Positions 1-9,347 of a stretch of 64,000 nt of DNA are shown here, one piece after another. A program made the position numbers and the translations under genes. Source of the stretch: Poindextera sp035295705 (GTDB lineage Bacteria > Pseudomonadota > Alphaproteobacteria > Caulobacterales > Caulobacteraceae). The notes beneath the pieces are model-generated. The model saw nothing but the letters and a program-made list of their open reading frames with translations, was not told where the DNA came from and made no database searches. The first letter of the stretch is position 1. Each line of letters starts with the position of its first letter. The stretch is from positions 1-64,000 of the forward strand of contig DATGIN010000003.1 of the NCBI GenBank assembly GCA_035295705.1. Reading direction: 5' to 3'.

Positions 1-894
<894 letters not shown>

Positions 895-900
895 ATCTCT

Positions 901-2043
901 CTAAGCCTCCGCCAATGCGCGCAACCGCACACGCGCGTGCGCGGCGAACCAGGCCTCGAGGAACCGATCCCAGTCGGCGGGCGTCGTCGCCCAGCCGCCG
1001 CTGACGCGGATCGAGGTGTTCGCGGCCTCACCGAAGCCCATCGCGGTCAGCACGTGGCTGGGCGTCACCTTGCCCGACGAGCAGGCGGCCCCGGCCGAAA
1101 CCATCACGCCCTCGAGGTCGAGCGCCATCACCTGCTTGTCCGACGCGAACCCGTCGGTCGAAAAGCACAGCACCCCGGGCAGGCGCGGCGCGTCGGCGCC
1201 GTAGGCCGCAACGCCGGAGACACCCGCGAGCTTTGCCTGCGCCGCGTCACGCCAGGCCGCCTGGGTCCCGGCCTGGTCGAGCTCGGCGGCGGCCACCGCC
1301 GCGGCGGCGCCAAAGCCGGCGATTCCGGACACGTTCTCGGTCCCTGCGCGGCGGCCGCGTTCCTGGCCGCCCCCATGCTGGCGGAGCGAGAGGACCGCGT
1401 CCGGGCCGGCGACCAGAGCGCCCACCCCTTGCGGGCCGCCGAGCTTGTGCGCGGAGAGGGCGAGGGTGTCGGCGCCGAGCGTGCGCACATCCACCGGGAT
1501 CTTTCCGGCCGCCTGCACGGCGTCGACGTGCAGAACGCCTCCGGCCGCGTGGATCAAGGCGGCCGCCGCGGCGACGGGCTGGATCACGCCGGTTTCGTTG
1601 TTCGCGAGCGAAAGGACCGCGAAGAGCGGTCCATCCTTCGGTTTCCAGCTCTGAACGCGGCTCTCGAGCCAATCGAGGTCGGCGGTCCCGTCGCGCTTCA
1701 CCGGCCAGCCTTCGACCATGCGGCCGCTGGCGAGCGCGGTCTGCAGCACGCTGGCGTGCTCGGCGAGCCCGACAATTGGCTGGCGGACCCCGGCGGCGAA
1801 GGCGCTTTCGATCGCGATCGCGTTGGCTTCGGTGCCGCCGCTGGTGAAGATGACCGCTTCAGGCGCGGCGCCGACCAGCCTGGCGACCTCGCCGCGCGCG
1901 CGCTCCACTGCTGCGCGCGCCAGCCGGCCGGCCGCGTGAACGGACGAGGGGTTGCCGCCGATGGCGAGCCCGCAGGCAGCGGCCTCCGCCGCTTCCGGAC
2001 GGATCGGAGCGGTCGCGTTGTAGTCGAGGTAGACGCTCTTCAC
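901..2043 (-). CDS. Cysteine desulfurase (IscS/NifS-like)
   Basis: A 380-residue PLP-dependent cysteine desulfurase that takes sulfur from L-cysteine for Fe-S cluster assembly. Visible are the N-terminal YLDYNATAPI motif, the SGGTEANAIAI cofactor-binding segment, the PLP lysine in ALSAHKLGG at about residue 200, and the active-site loop with cysteine in GAACSSGK at about residue 320. I chose GTG at 2043 because the upstream in-frame extension has no family similarity and because GTGA exactly overlaps the iscR stop codon, which indicates translational coupling. A separate SufS normally lies further downstream in alphaproteobacterial suf operons, so this copy is the IscS-like first desulfurase; whether to call it iscS or sufS cannot be settled from the sequence alone. 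Confidence 0.93.
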   Translation of the reverse strand: MKSVYLDYNATAPIRPEAAEAAACGLAIGGNPSSVHAAGRLARAAVERARGEVARLVGAAPEAVIFTSGGTEANAIAIESAFAAGVRQPIVGLAEHASVLQTALASGRMVEGWPVKRDGTADLDWLESRVQSWKPKDGPLFAVLSLANNETGVIQPVAAAAALIHAAGGVLHVDAVQAAGKIPVDVRTLGADTLALSAHKLGGPQGVGALVAGPDAVLSLRQHGGGQERGRRAGTENVSGIAGFGAAAAVAAAELDQAGTQAAWRDAAQAKLAGVSGVAAYGADAPRLPGVLCFSTDGFASDKQVMALDLEGVMVSAGAACSSGKVTPSHVLTAMGFGEAANTSIRVSGGWATTPADWDRFLEAWFAAHARVRLRALAEA

Positions 2044-2519
2044 GCCGGCGCCCCCTCTCTCGCCTGCGCGGCCGCCCGCGGCGAACGAGCCGCGGCCCGC
2101 TGGTGCAGGCGCCCGTCCAGCACGTCGGCAAGCGAGACGCTGGCGAAATAGCTTTCGATCCGGCGCCCGGTCTCTTCCCACAGGTCGTGCGTCAGGCAGC
2201 GCACGCCGCCGCGCATGCAGCCCAGGAGGCTGTCGGCGCCCGTGCAGCGGGTGGCGCGCAGCGGCTCGCCCGCCGCCGCCAGCACCTCGGCGATGTTCAT
2301 CGCGTCGGCCGGCCTTGCCAGCCGATAGCCGCCGCCCGGCCCGCGCGCGCTGACGACAAGGCCCTTGCGCCGCAGACGCGCGAACAGCTGCTCGAGGTAG
2401 GCAAGGGAAATCTGCTGTCGTTCGGCGATCTCGGCCAGCGCCACCGGGCGTTCCTCGTCGTGGCTGGCGAGGTCGGTCATCGCCATCACGGCGTAGCGCC
2501 CTTTTGTTGAGAGCTTCAT
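2040..2519 (-). CDS. iscR: IscR, Rrf2-family Fe-S-sensing transcriptional regulator
   Basis: A 159-residue Rrf2-family winged-helix regulator. The N-terminus MKLSTKGRYAVMAMTDLA is diagnostic, and the recognition-helix region QISLAYLEQLFARLRRKGLV follows. Three cysteines in the RCTGADSLLGC and GVRCLTHDLW segments are the expected ligands for a 2Fe-2S cluster. IscR represses its own operon when loaded with a cluster and derepresses it under iron or oxidative stress. It is the first gene of the iscR-desulfurase-sufB operon and overlaps the desulfurase GTG by four bases. The tail after about residue 135 is alanine/arginine-rich and looks disordered. Confidence 0.95.
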   Translation of the reverse strand: MKLSTKGRYAVMAMTDLASHDEERPVALAEIAERQQISLAYLEQLFARLRRKGLVVSARGPGGGYRLARPADAMNIAEVLAAAGEPLRATRCTGADSLLGCMRGGVRCLTHDLWEETGRRIESYFASVSLADVLDGRLHQRAAARSPRAAAQAREGAPA

Positions 2520-2638
2520 CGCCTAAATCCTCGTTTCACCGGAGGATTGAGAATTCGCGCGCATCGAATGATCGCCGTGCTAAGAACCGCCGCCGTCCGG
2601 ACGGCCCGCGCCTGCTGCGCGGCTGATCTAGGAAGACC

Positions 2639-2651
2639 GACTAAATTAGTC
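2639..2651. promoter_or_regulatory. Predicted IscR (type 1) operator
   Basis: GACTAAATTAGTC is a perfect 6-bp inverted repeat around a single central A. Its GACT and AGTC half-sites match the core of the type 1 IscR site known from E. coli. It lies about 120 bases upstream of the iscR ATG and 38 bases before the divergent hydrolase gene. Such an AT-rich palindrome stands out in this GC-rich intergenic region. The link to IscR is inferred from motif and position. Confidence 0.72.
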
Positions 2652-2688
2652 AAGAATTCGAGGCGCCACGCGCTGACTTGGAGACGAC

Positions 2689-3339
2689 ATGCCTGAAGTG
2701 GTTCTGACCGGCGCGGCCGGTCGGATCGAGGGGCGCTATGCGTCCGGCAAGAAGGAGGGCGCGCCGATCGCGCTCATCCTGCACCCGCACCCGCGCGCGG
2801 GCGGGAACATGAACCATCCCGTGGTCGCCCAACTCTTCCTGTTGTTCATGAAGCGCGGTTTCTCCGTTCTACGGTTCAACCTGCGCGGGGTCGGCCGCAG
2901 CCAGGGCGAGTTCGACGCCGGGGTCGGCGAGCTGGCGGACGCGGCGACGGCGCTGGACTGGCTGCAGGCGACCAATCCCGCCGCGTCGCAGACCTGGGTC
3001 GCAGGCTACAGCTTCGGAGCCTACATCGGCATGCAGCTGCTGATGCGGCGACCCGAGACGGACGGCTTCATCTCGGTCTCTCCGCCCACCAACGCCTACG
3101 ACTTCAGCTTCTTGGCCCCCTGCCCTGCGTCGGGCCTCTTCCTGCATGGCTCCGCCGACACGGTGGTGCCGCCGACCGAGGTCGAGCGCGTGGTAAGCAA
3201 GCTCCGCACGCAGAAGGGCATCATCATCGACTACGACGTGATCGACGGCGCCGACCATTTCTGGACCGCCAATCTGGGCGACGTCGAAACCCACGTCGCC
3301 GACTATCTCGACAAGCGTCTGGCCGAGGAGCCGGCTTAG
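2689..3339 (+). CDS. Alpha/beta hydrolase (COG2945-like)
   Basis: A 216-residue cytosolic alpha/beta hydrolase without a signal peptide. The order of elements fits the family: an HPHPRAGGNM oxyanion-region motif near residue 38, RFNLRGVGRSQG near residue 65, the nucleophile elbow GYSFGA with Ser near residue 107, the acid in HGSADTVVPP near residue 155 and the catalytic His in DGADHFW near residue 187. Length and motifs match the small COG2945-type hydrolases; the substrate is unknown. It is divergent from iscR, and its promoter region contains the IscR-like palindrome, so co-regulation is possible but not shown. Confidence 0.85.
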   Translation: MPEVVLTGAAGRIEGRYASGKKEGAPIALILHPHPRAGGNMNHPVVAQLFLLFMKRGFSVLRFNLRGVGRSQGEFDAGVGELADAATALDWLQATNPAASQTWVAGYSFGAYIGMQLLMRRPETDGFISVSPPTNAYDFSFLAPCPASGLFLHGSADTVVPPTEVERVVSKLRTQKGIIIDYDVIDGADHFWTANLGDVETHVADYLDKRLAEEPA

Positions 3340-3426
3340 CCACCCGATCCGCCTTGGCGTCGCCGTTCCCCAGGCGCCATGATGGCCGCCGTCGGGGACG
3401 CGAGATCGGAAGGATTTGAGCAAATC

Positions 3427-4446
3427 ATGGATTACGTGACGCTGGGCCGTTCGGGCCTCAAGGTCAGCCGCGCCTGCTTGGGCGCAATGAATTTCGGGAC
3501 TTCGGAGAGCGCCCCGACCGACGAGGCGGAGGGGACGCGGATCATCCACGCGTTCCTCGACGCCGGGAACAACTTCATCGACACGGCCAACGTCTACACC
3601 GGCGGCCAGTCCGAGGAGATCGTCGGCCGGGCGGTCAAGGGCCGGCGCGAAAACGTCGTGATTGCGACCAAGGCGCGGGGCGCGCAGGGGCCTGGGCCCA
3701 ACGACGTCGGCCTGTCGCGGCTGCACCTGACACGGGCGCTCGATGCGAGCCTGAAGCGGCTGGGAACCGACTACGTCGACCTCTACCAGATGCACCACTT
3801 CGATCCGGACACGCCGCTGGAAGAGTCGATGGATACGCTGGCCGGCTTCGTACGCGCCGGGAAGGTTCGCTACATCGGCTGTTCGAACTTCACCGGCAGC
3901 CAGATCGTCGAATGCCAGTGGGCCGCGGAGCGGCAGAACGGCGTGCCGTTGACCAGCCTGCAGCCGCGCTACTCGCTCATCGCCCGCGACATCGAGGCGG
4001 ACGTGCTCCCGACCGCCGAGCGGCATGGCCTCGGGACGTTGATCTACAGCCCGATCGGCGGCGGCATGCTCAGCGGCAAGTACCGCCGCGGTGAAGACCC
4101 CGCCGCGGACTCCAGGCTTGGCCGCCGCGGCCGCGTCGGGATGGCCGGCATGATCCTGACCGACCGCAACTTCGACATCGTGGATGCGGTCGAAGACGTC
4201 GCCGCCGAGCTCGGGACCACGCCGGTTGCGGTCGCCATCGCCTGGTGCCTGACCCGCCGCGGCGTGACCAGCGTCATCATCGGCCCGCGCACGCTTCAGC
4301 AGCTGAAGGACTACGAGCCTGGCTTCACGCTCAAGCTGCCGGAGGAAGCGATCAAGCGGCTGTCCGACGTCTCGCGGCCTAACGGCCCGCGGGCTGCGCC
4401 CGCGACGCAAGCGGCGACGCGGCGCGAGCGCGTACCGGCCGAATAG
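3427..4446 (+). CDS. Aldo/keto reductase
   Basis: A 339-residue NADPH-dependent aldo/keto reductase of the TIM-barrel family. It starts MDYVTLGRSGLKVSRACLG and carries the AKR catalytic tetrad: Asp and Tyr in FIDTANVYTGG, Lys in VIATKARG and His in YQMHHFD. A cofactor-binding GCSNF segment and a C-terminal IIGPRTLQQL segment are also present. ATG 3427 is preferred over in-frame starts upstream because it gives the family N-terminus and has GGAAGGA 11 bases ahead. Such enzymes reduce aldehydes and ketones; the substrate is not predictable here. Confidence 0.9.
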   Translation: MDYVTLGRSGLKVSRACLGAMNFGTSESAPTDEAEGTRIIHAFLDAGNNFIDTANVYTGGQSEEIVGRAVKGRRENVVIATKARGAQGPGPNDVGLSRLHLTRALDASLKRLGTDYVDLYQMHHFDPDTPLEESMDTLAGFVRAGKVRYIGCSNFTGSQIVECQWAAERQNGVPLTSLQPRYSLIARDIEADVLPTAERHGLGTLIYSPIGGGMLSGKYRRGEDPAADSRLGRRGRVGMAGMILTDRNFDIVDAVEDVAAELGTTPVAVAIAWCLTRRGVTSVIIGPRTLQQLKDYEPGFTLKLPEEAIKRLSDVSRPNGPRAAPATQAATRRERVPAE

Positions 4447-4449
4447 GGA

Positions 4450-4893
4450 CTAGGCGGCCAGGTAGCGCGCGAGGCTGTTCAGGCAGGGGATCCACCCCTG
4501 GGCGGAATGCCACGACTCCTCACCGGTGGTGGTGAGGACCAGTTCCGTTCGGCCATCGCCGAGGTCGCGGAACTCCAGGACGATGCTCTCGCCGATCATG
4601 TCCTTGCCGTCGAGCGACACGCCCGCTTCCCAGGCCAGCCGCGTCATCGGCTTCACCTCGCTGTAGACGCCCGTCTCGATGTAGGGCGTGGCCCCCTGCT
4701 TGCCGAACGCGACGCGGTAGCCGCCGCCGGCGCGAACGTCGGCCTCCGCCCAGTGCACGACGTGGTCGTCGTCGGCCATGTACCAGCGTCCGAGGGCTTC
4801 GGCCGTCGTCCAGGCCGCCCAGACCCGCTCCACCGGCGCGTCGTAGATGCGCCTCAGCACAAGCGTGCATTCGATCCTGTAAGGCTCGGCCAT
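4450..4893 (-). CDS. SRPBCC / AHSA1-like domain protein
   Basis: A 147-residue single-domain START-like protein. YDAPVERVWAAWTTAEALGRWYM near the N-terminus and EESWHSAQGWIPCLNSLARYL at the C-terminus are the usual AHSA1/SRPBCC ends. It forms a hydrophobic-ligand-binding fold; the ligand is unknown. The start at 4893 gives MAEPYRIE, like homologues, but ATG 4908 and GTG 4911 are in frame and possible. It is convergent with the aldo/keto reductase, with a 3-base gap. Such genes are often paired with an ArsR-family repressor; none is adjacent, but an operator-like repeat overlaps the upstream starts. Confidence 0.82.
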   Translation of the reverse strand: MAEPYRIECTLVLRRIYDAPVERVWAAWTTAEALGRWYMADDDHVVHWAEADVRAGGGYRVAFGKQGATPYIETGVYSEVKPMTRLAWEAGVSLDGKDMIGESIVLEFRDLGDGRTELVLTTTGEESWHSAQGWIPCLNSLARYLAA

Positions 4894-4906
4894 CGGCGTC
4901 GATCCC

Positions 4907-4929
4907 ATCACTTAAGCAAGTGATTAAGT
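4907..4929. repeat. Overlapping AT-rich inverted repeats at the SRPBCC gene start
   Basis: ATCACTT at 4907-4913 is repeated inverted as AAGTGAT at 4918-4924, and ACTTAA at 4910-4915 is repeated inverted as TTAAGT at 4924-4929. The two imbricated palindromes sit directly at the upstream start codons of the SRPBCC gene, where a repressor could block transcription or translation. ArsR-type operators often look like this; the regulator is unknown. Confidence 0.5.
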
Positions 4930-4964
4930 AAAATCCGGCGCACGGTCAAGGTGAACGTCGGCGC

Positions 4965-6074
4965 CTACGGCTGCGTGATGCGCCCGCCTGTCATCGGGGC
5001 GGCGACGCCGGTCGTGCCCGGGAAGGAGATCGGCAAGCCCAGCAGGCAACGGGCGGCGAGATAGGCGAAGGCCTCGGCCTCGACCGAGTCACCTCGCCAA
5101 TGCGCCTCTTCGGCGGTCAGCATCGGAAACGGCAAGGGGTCGTGGATCATCTTCATGAGTGTCGGGTTGTGCCGTCCGCCGCCGGTGACCACCAGGCGAA
5201 GCGGCGTTTCCGACAACGCCTTCAGCCCCAGCACGACCGCGCCGGCCGCAAACGCCGTGAGCGTCGCGGCGGCGTCCTCGAGGCTGAGCGCCCCGACCGG
5301 ATCCAGCGGGAAGTCGAACCGGTCGAGCGATCTAGGTCCTGTGCGACGGAAGTACGGGTGCTCGAAATAGGCCGCGACGGTGGCGACATCGAAGCGGCCG
5401 GCGGCGGCGAGCGCGCCTCCGGCATCGTAGCGGCCCGCTCCCCTCGTCTGGACAAGCTGGTCGATCATCCCGTTCGCCGGCCCACAATCGAACGCCTCGA
5501 GGATGCCGTCGGAGCGGACCAGCGTGAGGTTCGCCACTCCACCCAGATTCAGCACCGCCGTCGGCGGAGCCAGGTTGGAATATCGAACGAGCGCGGCGTG
5601 GTAGACCGGCGCCAGCGGCGCCCCCTGCCCGCCTGCCGCGATGTCGTCGGAGCGGAAGTCGTAGGCGACCGCAACGCCGAGGCCGCGGGCGACCGCGGCG
5701 GCGTCGACCAGCTGCACGGTCCGCCCTTGGGGCCGCTCCGGCGTCGGCGGCGCGTGCAGCACGGTCTGGCCCTGCAGCCCGATGAGGTCGATGTCCTCGG
5801 GCAGGAGGCGATGCCGGCGCATCAATTCCTCGCCCGCCGCGATGTGCTCTTCGGCGATCGCGGTCGCCGCGGCGGCGAAGCTCGCGGGGGGCGCGTCCCC
5901 CGGCGAAGAGCGCAAGGCGTCGGCGATCGCCGCCTCGACCAGCGCCCGGACCGGCGGGTCGAGCGGCTTCTCGCCTACCGGCCCCAGCCGCTCGATCGCC
6001 TCGCCGTCGGTCTCGATGACCGCCGCATCGACCGCGTCGAGCGAGGTCCCCGTCATGAAGCCCAGGATACGCAT
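4965..6074 (-). CDS. anmK: Anhydro-N-acetylmuramic acid kinase
   Basis: A 369-residue sugar kinase of the ASKHA fold that phosphorylates 1,6-anhydro-MurNAc during peptidoglycan recycling, yielding MurNAc-6-phosphate. The N-terminus MRILGFMTGTSLDAVDAA is the family signature; GLQGQTVLHAPP, the catalytic-region VAYDFRSDDIAAGGQGAPL, VLNLGGVANLTL, AFDCGPANGMID and VVTGGGRHNPTLM follow in the expected order. Divergent from tyrS across a 197-base intergenic region, an arrangement common in Caulobacterales. Nothing anomalous was seen. Confidence 0.95.
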   Translation of the reverse strand: MRILGFMTGTSLDAVDAAVIETDGEAIERLGPVGEKPLDPPVRALVEAAIADALRSSPGDAPPASFAAAATAIAEEHIAAGEELMRRHRLLPEDIDLIGLQGQTVLHAPPTPERPQGRTVQLVDAAAVARGLGVAVAYDFRSDDIAAGGQGAPLAPVYHAALVRYSNLAPPTAVLNLGGVANLTLVRSDGILEAFDCGPANGMIDQLVQTRGAGRYDAGGALAAAGRFDVATVAAYFEHPYFRRTGPRSLDRFDFPLDPVGALSLEDAAATLTAFAAGAVVLGLKALSETPLRLVVTGGGRHNPTLMKMIHDPLPFPMLTAEEAHWRGDSVEAEAFAYLAARCLLGLPISFPGTTGVAAPMTGGRITQP

Positions 6075-6271
6075 GGGCGTTGACTGCCATAGGCCCGCGC
6101 CGCTACCAAGCGGCCGCCATGACCGGAACGGCTCGCCTCAGCCGCCGCTACTACCGCTCGCACCTCTAGGGACGAGCGGCCGGTCCAGCACGCCCAGCCG
6201 CCCGCGAAGGCCGGCTTCGGGCTCTTGCAAAGAGACGGTCTCCGGCCGAAAGCCACATCAAGGATTCCGTC

Positions 6272-7546
6272 ATGCCGCCAGACGCAGCAACGCCAGCCTT
6301 CAAGCCGAAGTCCGACCTCGTGCGGACCTTGCTCGAGCGCGGCCATGTCTACCAGGCGACCGACCTCGCTGGCCTGGACGCGGCGGCGGCCAAGGGCCCG
6401 ATCACCGGCTACATCGGCTTCGACGCCACCGCCTCGTCGCTGCACGTGGGCAGCCTCGTGCAGATCATGACGCTCCGCCGCATGCAGGAGACGGGGCATC
6501 GGCCGATCGTCCTGATGGGTGGCGGAACGACGAAGGTCGGCGATCCCTCTGACAAGTCGAGCCAACGTCCGCTGCTCTCCGACGCGCAGATCGCGGCCAA
6601 CATCGCGGGCATCCAGCGCGCGTTCGCGCCTTTCCTGCGCTTCGGCGATGGGCCGACCGACGCTGTCATGGTCAACAACGCCGACTGGCTGGAGGCGCTC
6701 GGCTACATCGAGTTCCTCCGTTCGTTCGGGGTGGAATTCACCCTCAACCGGCTGCTGACCCTCGAGTTCGTCCGCTCACGGATCGATAACGAGCTGCCGC
6801 TGACGGTGCTCGAGCTCAACTACGTCTTGATGCAGGCGGTCGACTTCCTCGAGCTGCACCGGCGCCTGGGCTGCAGGCTGCAGTTCGGCGGCTCCGAGCA
6901 GTGGGGCAACATCGTCAACGGCATCGACCTGATCCGCCGGCTGGACGGTGCGGAGGCCTTCGGCGTGACAGCGCCGCTGGTGACCACAGCGTCCGGCGTC
7001 AAGATGGGCAAGACGGTAGAGGGCGCCGTGTGGCTGAATCCGGAGCTGTTGGGCGCCTACGACTACTGGCAGTTCTGGCGCAACACCGACGACGCGGACG
7101 TGGGCCGATTCCTGCGCCTATTCACCGATTTGCCGCTGGACGAGATCGAACGGCTGGAGCGTCTCGGCGGGGCCGAGATCAACGAAGCCAAGAAGATCCT
7201 GGCAAACGAGGCCACCGGCCTGCTGCACGGGCCCGAGGAGGCGGAGTCCGCGGCGCTCACCGCAAAGGCGGCGTTCGAGGAGGGCCGCACGGCCGACGCT
7301 CTCGCCGGCCTGCCCTCGGTCGGCCTGCCGGAGACGACCTTCCGCGGCATGTCGAACACGCAGCTGATGGTTGCGGTCGGCTTTGCGACGTCCAACTCGG
7401 ACGCACGGCGGCAGATCGCCGGCGGCGGCTTCCGCATCGACGGCGTAAAGGTCGCCGACGCCGACGCGCCCGCGCGCATCGACGGACGCGAAGCCGAACT
7501 GCGCAAGGGCAAGACCCGCATTCGTTTCTTTCTTGAGGAGGCGTGA
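6272..7546 (+). CDS. tyrS: Tyrosyl-tRNA synthetase
   Basis: A 424-residue class I aminoacyl-tRNA synthetase that attaches tyrosine to tRNA-Tyr. The Rossmann core carries the HIGH-type motif as HVGS at about residues 58-61 and the KMSKS-type loop as KMGKT at about residues 244-248. Tyrosine-pocket segments YIGFDATASSLH and YVLMQAVDF are present. An S4 RNA-binding domain occupies the last 70 residues (SDARRQIAGGGFRIDGVKV). The start has an AGGA ribosome-binding site about 10 bases upstream. The next gene starts 3 bases after the stop, so the two are cotranscribed. Confidence 0.97.
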   Translation: MPPDAATPAFKPKSDLVRTLLERGHVYQATDLAGLDAAAAKGPITGYIGFDATASSLHVGSLVQIMTLRRMQETGHRPIVLMGGGTTKVGDPSDKSSQRPLLSDAQIAANIAGIQRAFAPFLRFGDGPTDAVMVNNADWLEALGYIEFLRSFGVEFTLNRLLTLEFVRSRIDNELPLTVLELNYVLMQAVDFLELHRRLGCRLQFGGSEQWGNIVNGIDLIRRLDGAEAFGVTAPLVTTASGVKMGKTVEGAVWLNPELLGAYDYWQFWRNTDDADVGRFLRLFTDLPLDEIERLERLGGAEINEAKKILANEATGLLHGPEEAESAALTAKAAFEEGRTADALAGLPSVGLPETTFRGMSNTQLMVAVGFATSNSDARRQIAGGGFRIDGVKVADADAPARIDGREAELRKGKTRIRFFLEEA

Positions 7547-7549
7547 ACG

Positions 7550-8020
7550 ATGGCCAAAGAACTGGCGGTGGGCGACGCTGCGCCCGACTTCGACCTGGAG
7601 GCGGATGGCGGCAAGCGCGTGCGCCTCGGCGATTTCAAGCGACGCAAGCTCGTTCTCTACTTCTATCCCAAGGACGATACGTCTGGCTGCACCACCGAAG
7701 CGAAAGCGTTCGCCCAGGCGGCCAGCGATTTCGACGCCGCGGGCGCGTCGATCGTCGGGGTGTCCAAGGACTCCGTGAAGAGCCACGACAAGTTCAAGGC
7801 CAAGTACGAGCTCAACTTCGCGCTCGGCTCCGACGCCGACGGGCAGGTGATGGAGCGCTACGGCGTCTGGGTCGAAAAGAGCATGTACGGGCGCAAGTAC
7901 ATGGGCACGGAGCGCACGACGCTGCTCATCGACGGGGGCGGCCGCATCGCAAAGATCTGGCGCAAGGTGAAGGTGCCCGGGCACGCGAAGGCCGTGCTGG
8001 ATGCGGTTCGCGCCCTCTGA
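7550..8020 (+). CDS. bcp: Peroxiredoxin, Bcp/PrxQ type, lacking the usual resolving cysteine
   Basis: A 156-residue thiol peroxidase that reduces hydroperoxides in the cytosol. The peroxidatic cysteine is Cys47 in DDTSGCTTEA. In many PrxQ proteins a resolving cysteine follows five residues later; here residue 52 is Lys and no second cysteine exists in the protein. It should therefore work as a one-cysteine enzyme reduced by an external thiol, as known for some family members. It starts 3 bases after tyrS with GAGGAGG just upstream. There is no signal peptide. Confidence 0.93.
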   Translation: MAKELAVGDAAPDFDLEADGGKRVRLGDFKRRKLVLYFYPKDDTSGCTTEAKAFAQAASDFDAAGASIVGVSKDSVKSHDKFKAKYELNFALGSDADGQVMERYGVWVEKSMYGRKYMGTERTTLLIDGGGRIAKIWRKVKVPGHAKAVLDAVRAL

Positions 8021-8177
8021 GCATCGCACCTTCTGCGCCGGAAGAGGCCGGGCCTGAAGCCGCTTGCCGCAACGCAGCCGGACGAAACGCCGCGCTGTGC
8101 GCATGGGCTCGGCCGGTTGCCTATGCCGTACCGGATGGGTCATAACGCGAAGGACGCTCGAGGTGGGGTCCGCGCGG

Positions 8178-9347
8178 ATGGTCGTCGACCAACTGACACG
8201 GTTGCGAGGCTTTCTGGAGCGCACCTTTCCCGAGCGTCATGTCTATGTCCGCTCCGGCGGCGGGACCGTGAAGGGCGTCGTGCTGACGACGCGCCACCAG
8301 ACCCTCGCGGCCGGCGGGGCATCGTTGCTCGGCCTGTGGCTCCTGGTCTGCACCGCGACGGTCTTCATCGGCGCCGTCTCCCCGAGCCCGGCGGATCGCG
8401 CCGCCGCCCGGATGCAGGCGTACTATGAGCGACTGACCGCCGACCGGCAGGCGAAGCTCAACAGCGCCATGGCGCAGCTCAGCGACACGAACGGCGCGCT
8501 CGGCGAGCTGGCGCGTTCGGTCGAGACCCGTCATGAGGCGCTGGCTCTCTTGCTGACCGAGGCGAGGGGCGAACCCGGCGCGGCGCAGGCGCTTGCTCCG
8601 GCGCCCATGCCAGCCCTGGCCAACGCCAATCCCCTCGCCGGCGTGCGCGCCGTCGAGCAGGACCAGGACCGACTGATCGCCCAGGCGGAAACCTACGCCA
8701 AGTCGAAGGCCGACCGCCTGCGCCTCGCCTTCCGGCTCGCCGGGCTCGACCCTGCGTCATTTAGCCCCGTGAGCGACGACAACCTGGGCGGCCCGCTGAT
8801 CGAAGCGAAGGACCCACGCGCGCTCGCCGCCATCCTCGACGTCGATCCCGCATTTGCGCAGCGCATCCAGAGCGCCGCCACCGACCTGTCGGACATGCGG
8901 GCGTTGAGCGGCGTGGCGCGGTCGCTGCCGCTCGGATTCCCAACCCTCGCCTCGCAAACGCACCGCACCAGCGGGTTCGGCGTCCGCATCGATCCGTTCA
9001 CCGGCCAGCGCGCGTTCCACCCGGGAGTCGATTTTGCGGGACCGATGTACACCCCGGTGCATGCGACAGCGCCTGGGGTGGTCTCCTTCGTCGGGCAGCG
9101 CAACGGCTACGGCAACGTGGTCGAAATCGATCACGGCCACGGCCTAAAGACACGGTTTGGCCATCTCGCCGCGATTTACGTGCAGGTGGGCCAGCACGTC
9201 GCTATCGGTACGAAGCTGGGCGGCATCGGTTCAACCGGCCGCTCGACCGGGCCGCACCTGCACTACGAGGTGTGGGTTGACGGTCGGCTGCAAAACCCTG
9301 AACGTTTCCTGGAGGCTGGCCAATATGTTCAGCAAGCAACCCAATAA
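8178..9347 (+). CDS. M23 (LytM-type) peptidase paired with bactofilin
   Basis: A 389-residue single-pass membrane protein: a cytosolic N-terminus, one hydrophobic segment near residues 42-65 (SLLGLWLLVCTATVFIGAV), a periplasmic coiled-coil-like alanine-rich part and a C-terminal M23 metallopeptidase domain. The zinc motifs are intact: HPGVDFAG (HxxxD) and HLHYEVW (HxH). It probably cleaves peptidoglycan cross-links. ATG 8178 is preferred because the membrane segment then has normal topology; the 38-residue upstream extension looks non-coding. The 3' end overlaps the bactofilin gene by 23 bases, matching the known pairing of LytM peptidases with bactofilins in shape control. Confidence 0.9.
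   Translation: MVVDQLTRLRGFLERTFPERHVYVRSGGGTVKGVVLTTRHQTLAAGGASLLGLWLLVCTATVFIGAVSPSPADRAAARMQAYYERLTADRQAKLNSAMAQLSDTNGALGELARSVETRHEALALLLTEARGEPGAAQALAPAPMPALANANPLAGVRAVEQDQDRLIAQAETYAKSKADRLRLAFRLAGLDPASFSPVSDDNLGGPLIEAKDPRALAAILDVDPAFAQRIQSAATDLSDMRALSGVARSLPLGFPTLASQTHRTSGFGVRIDPFTGQRAFHPGVDFAGPMYTPVHATAPGVVSFVGQRNGYGNVVEIDHGHGLKTRFGHLAAIYVQVGQHVAIGTKLGGIGSTGRSTGPHLHYEVWVDGRLQNPERFLEAGQYVQQATQ

Noticed and set aside
4912..4927. TTAA pair at the SRPBCC start as a CtrA site
   Set aside because: The spacer is eight bases and the motif lies inside overlapping palindromes, so another regulator is more likely.
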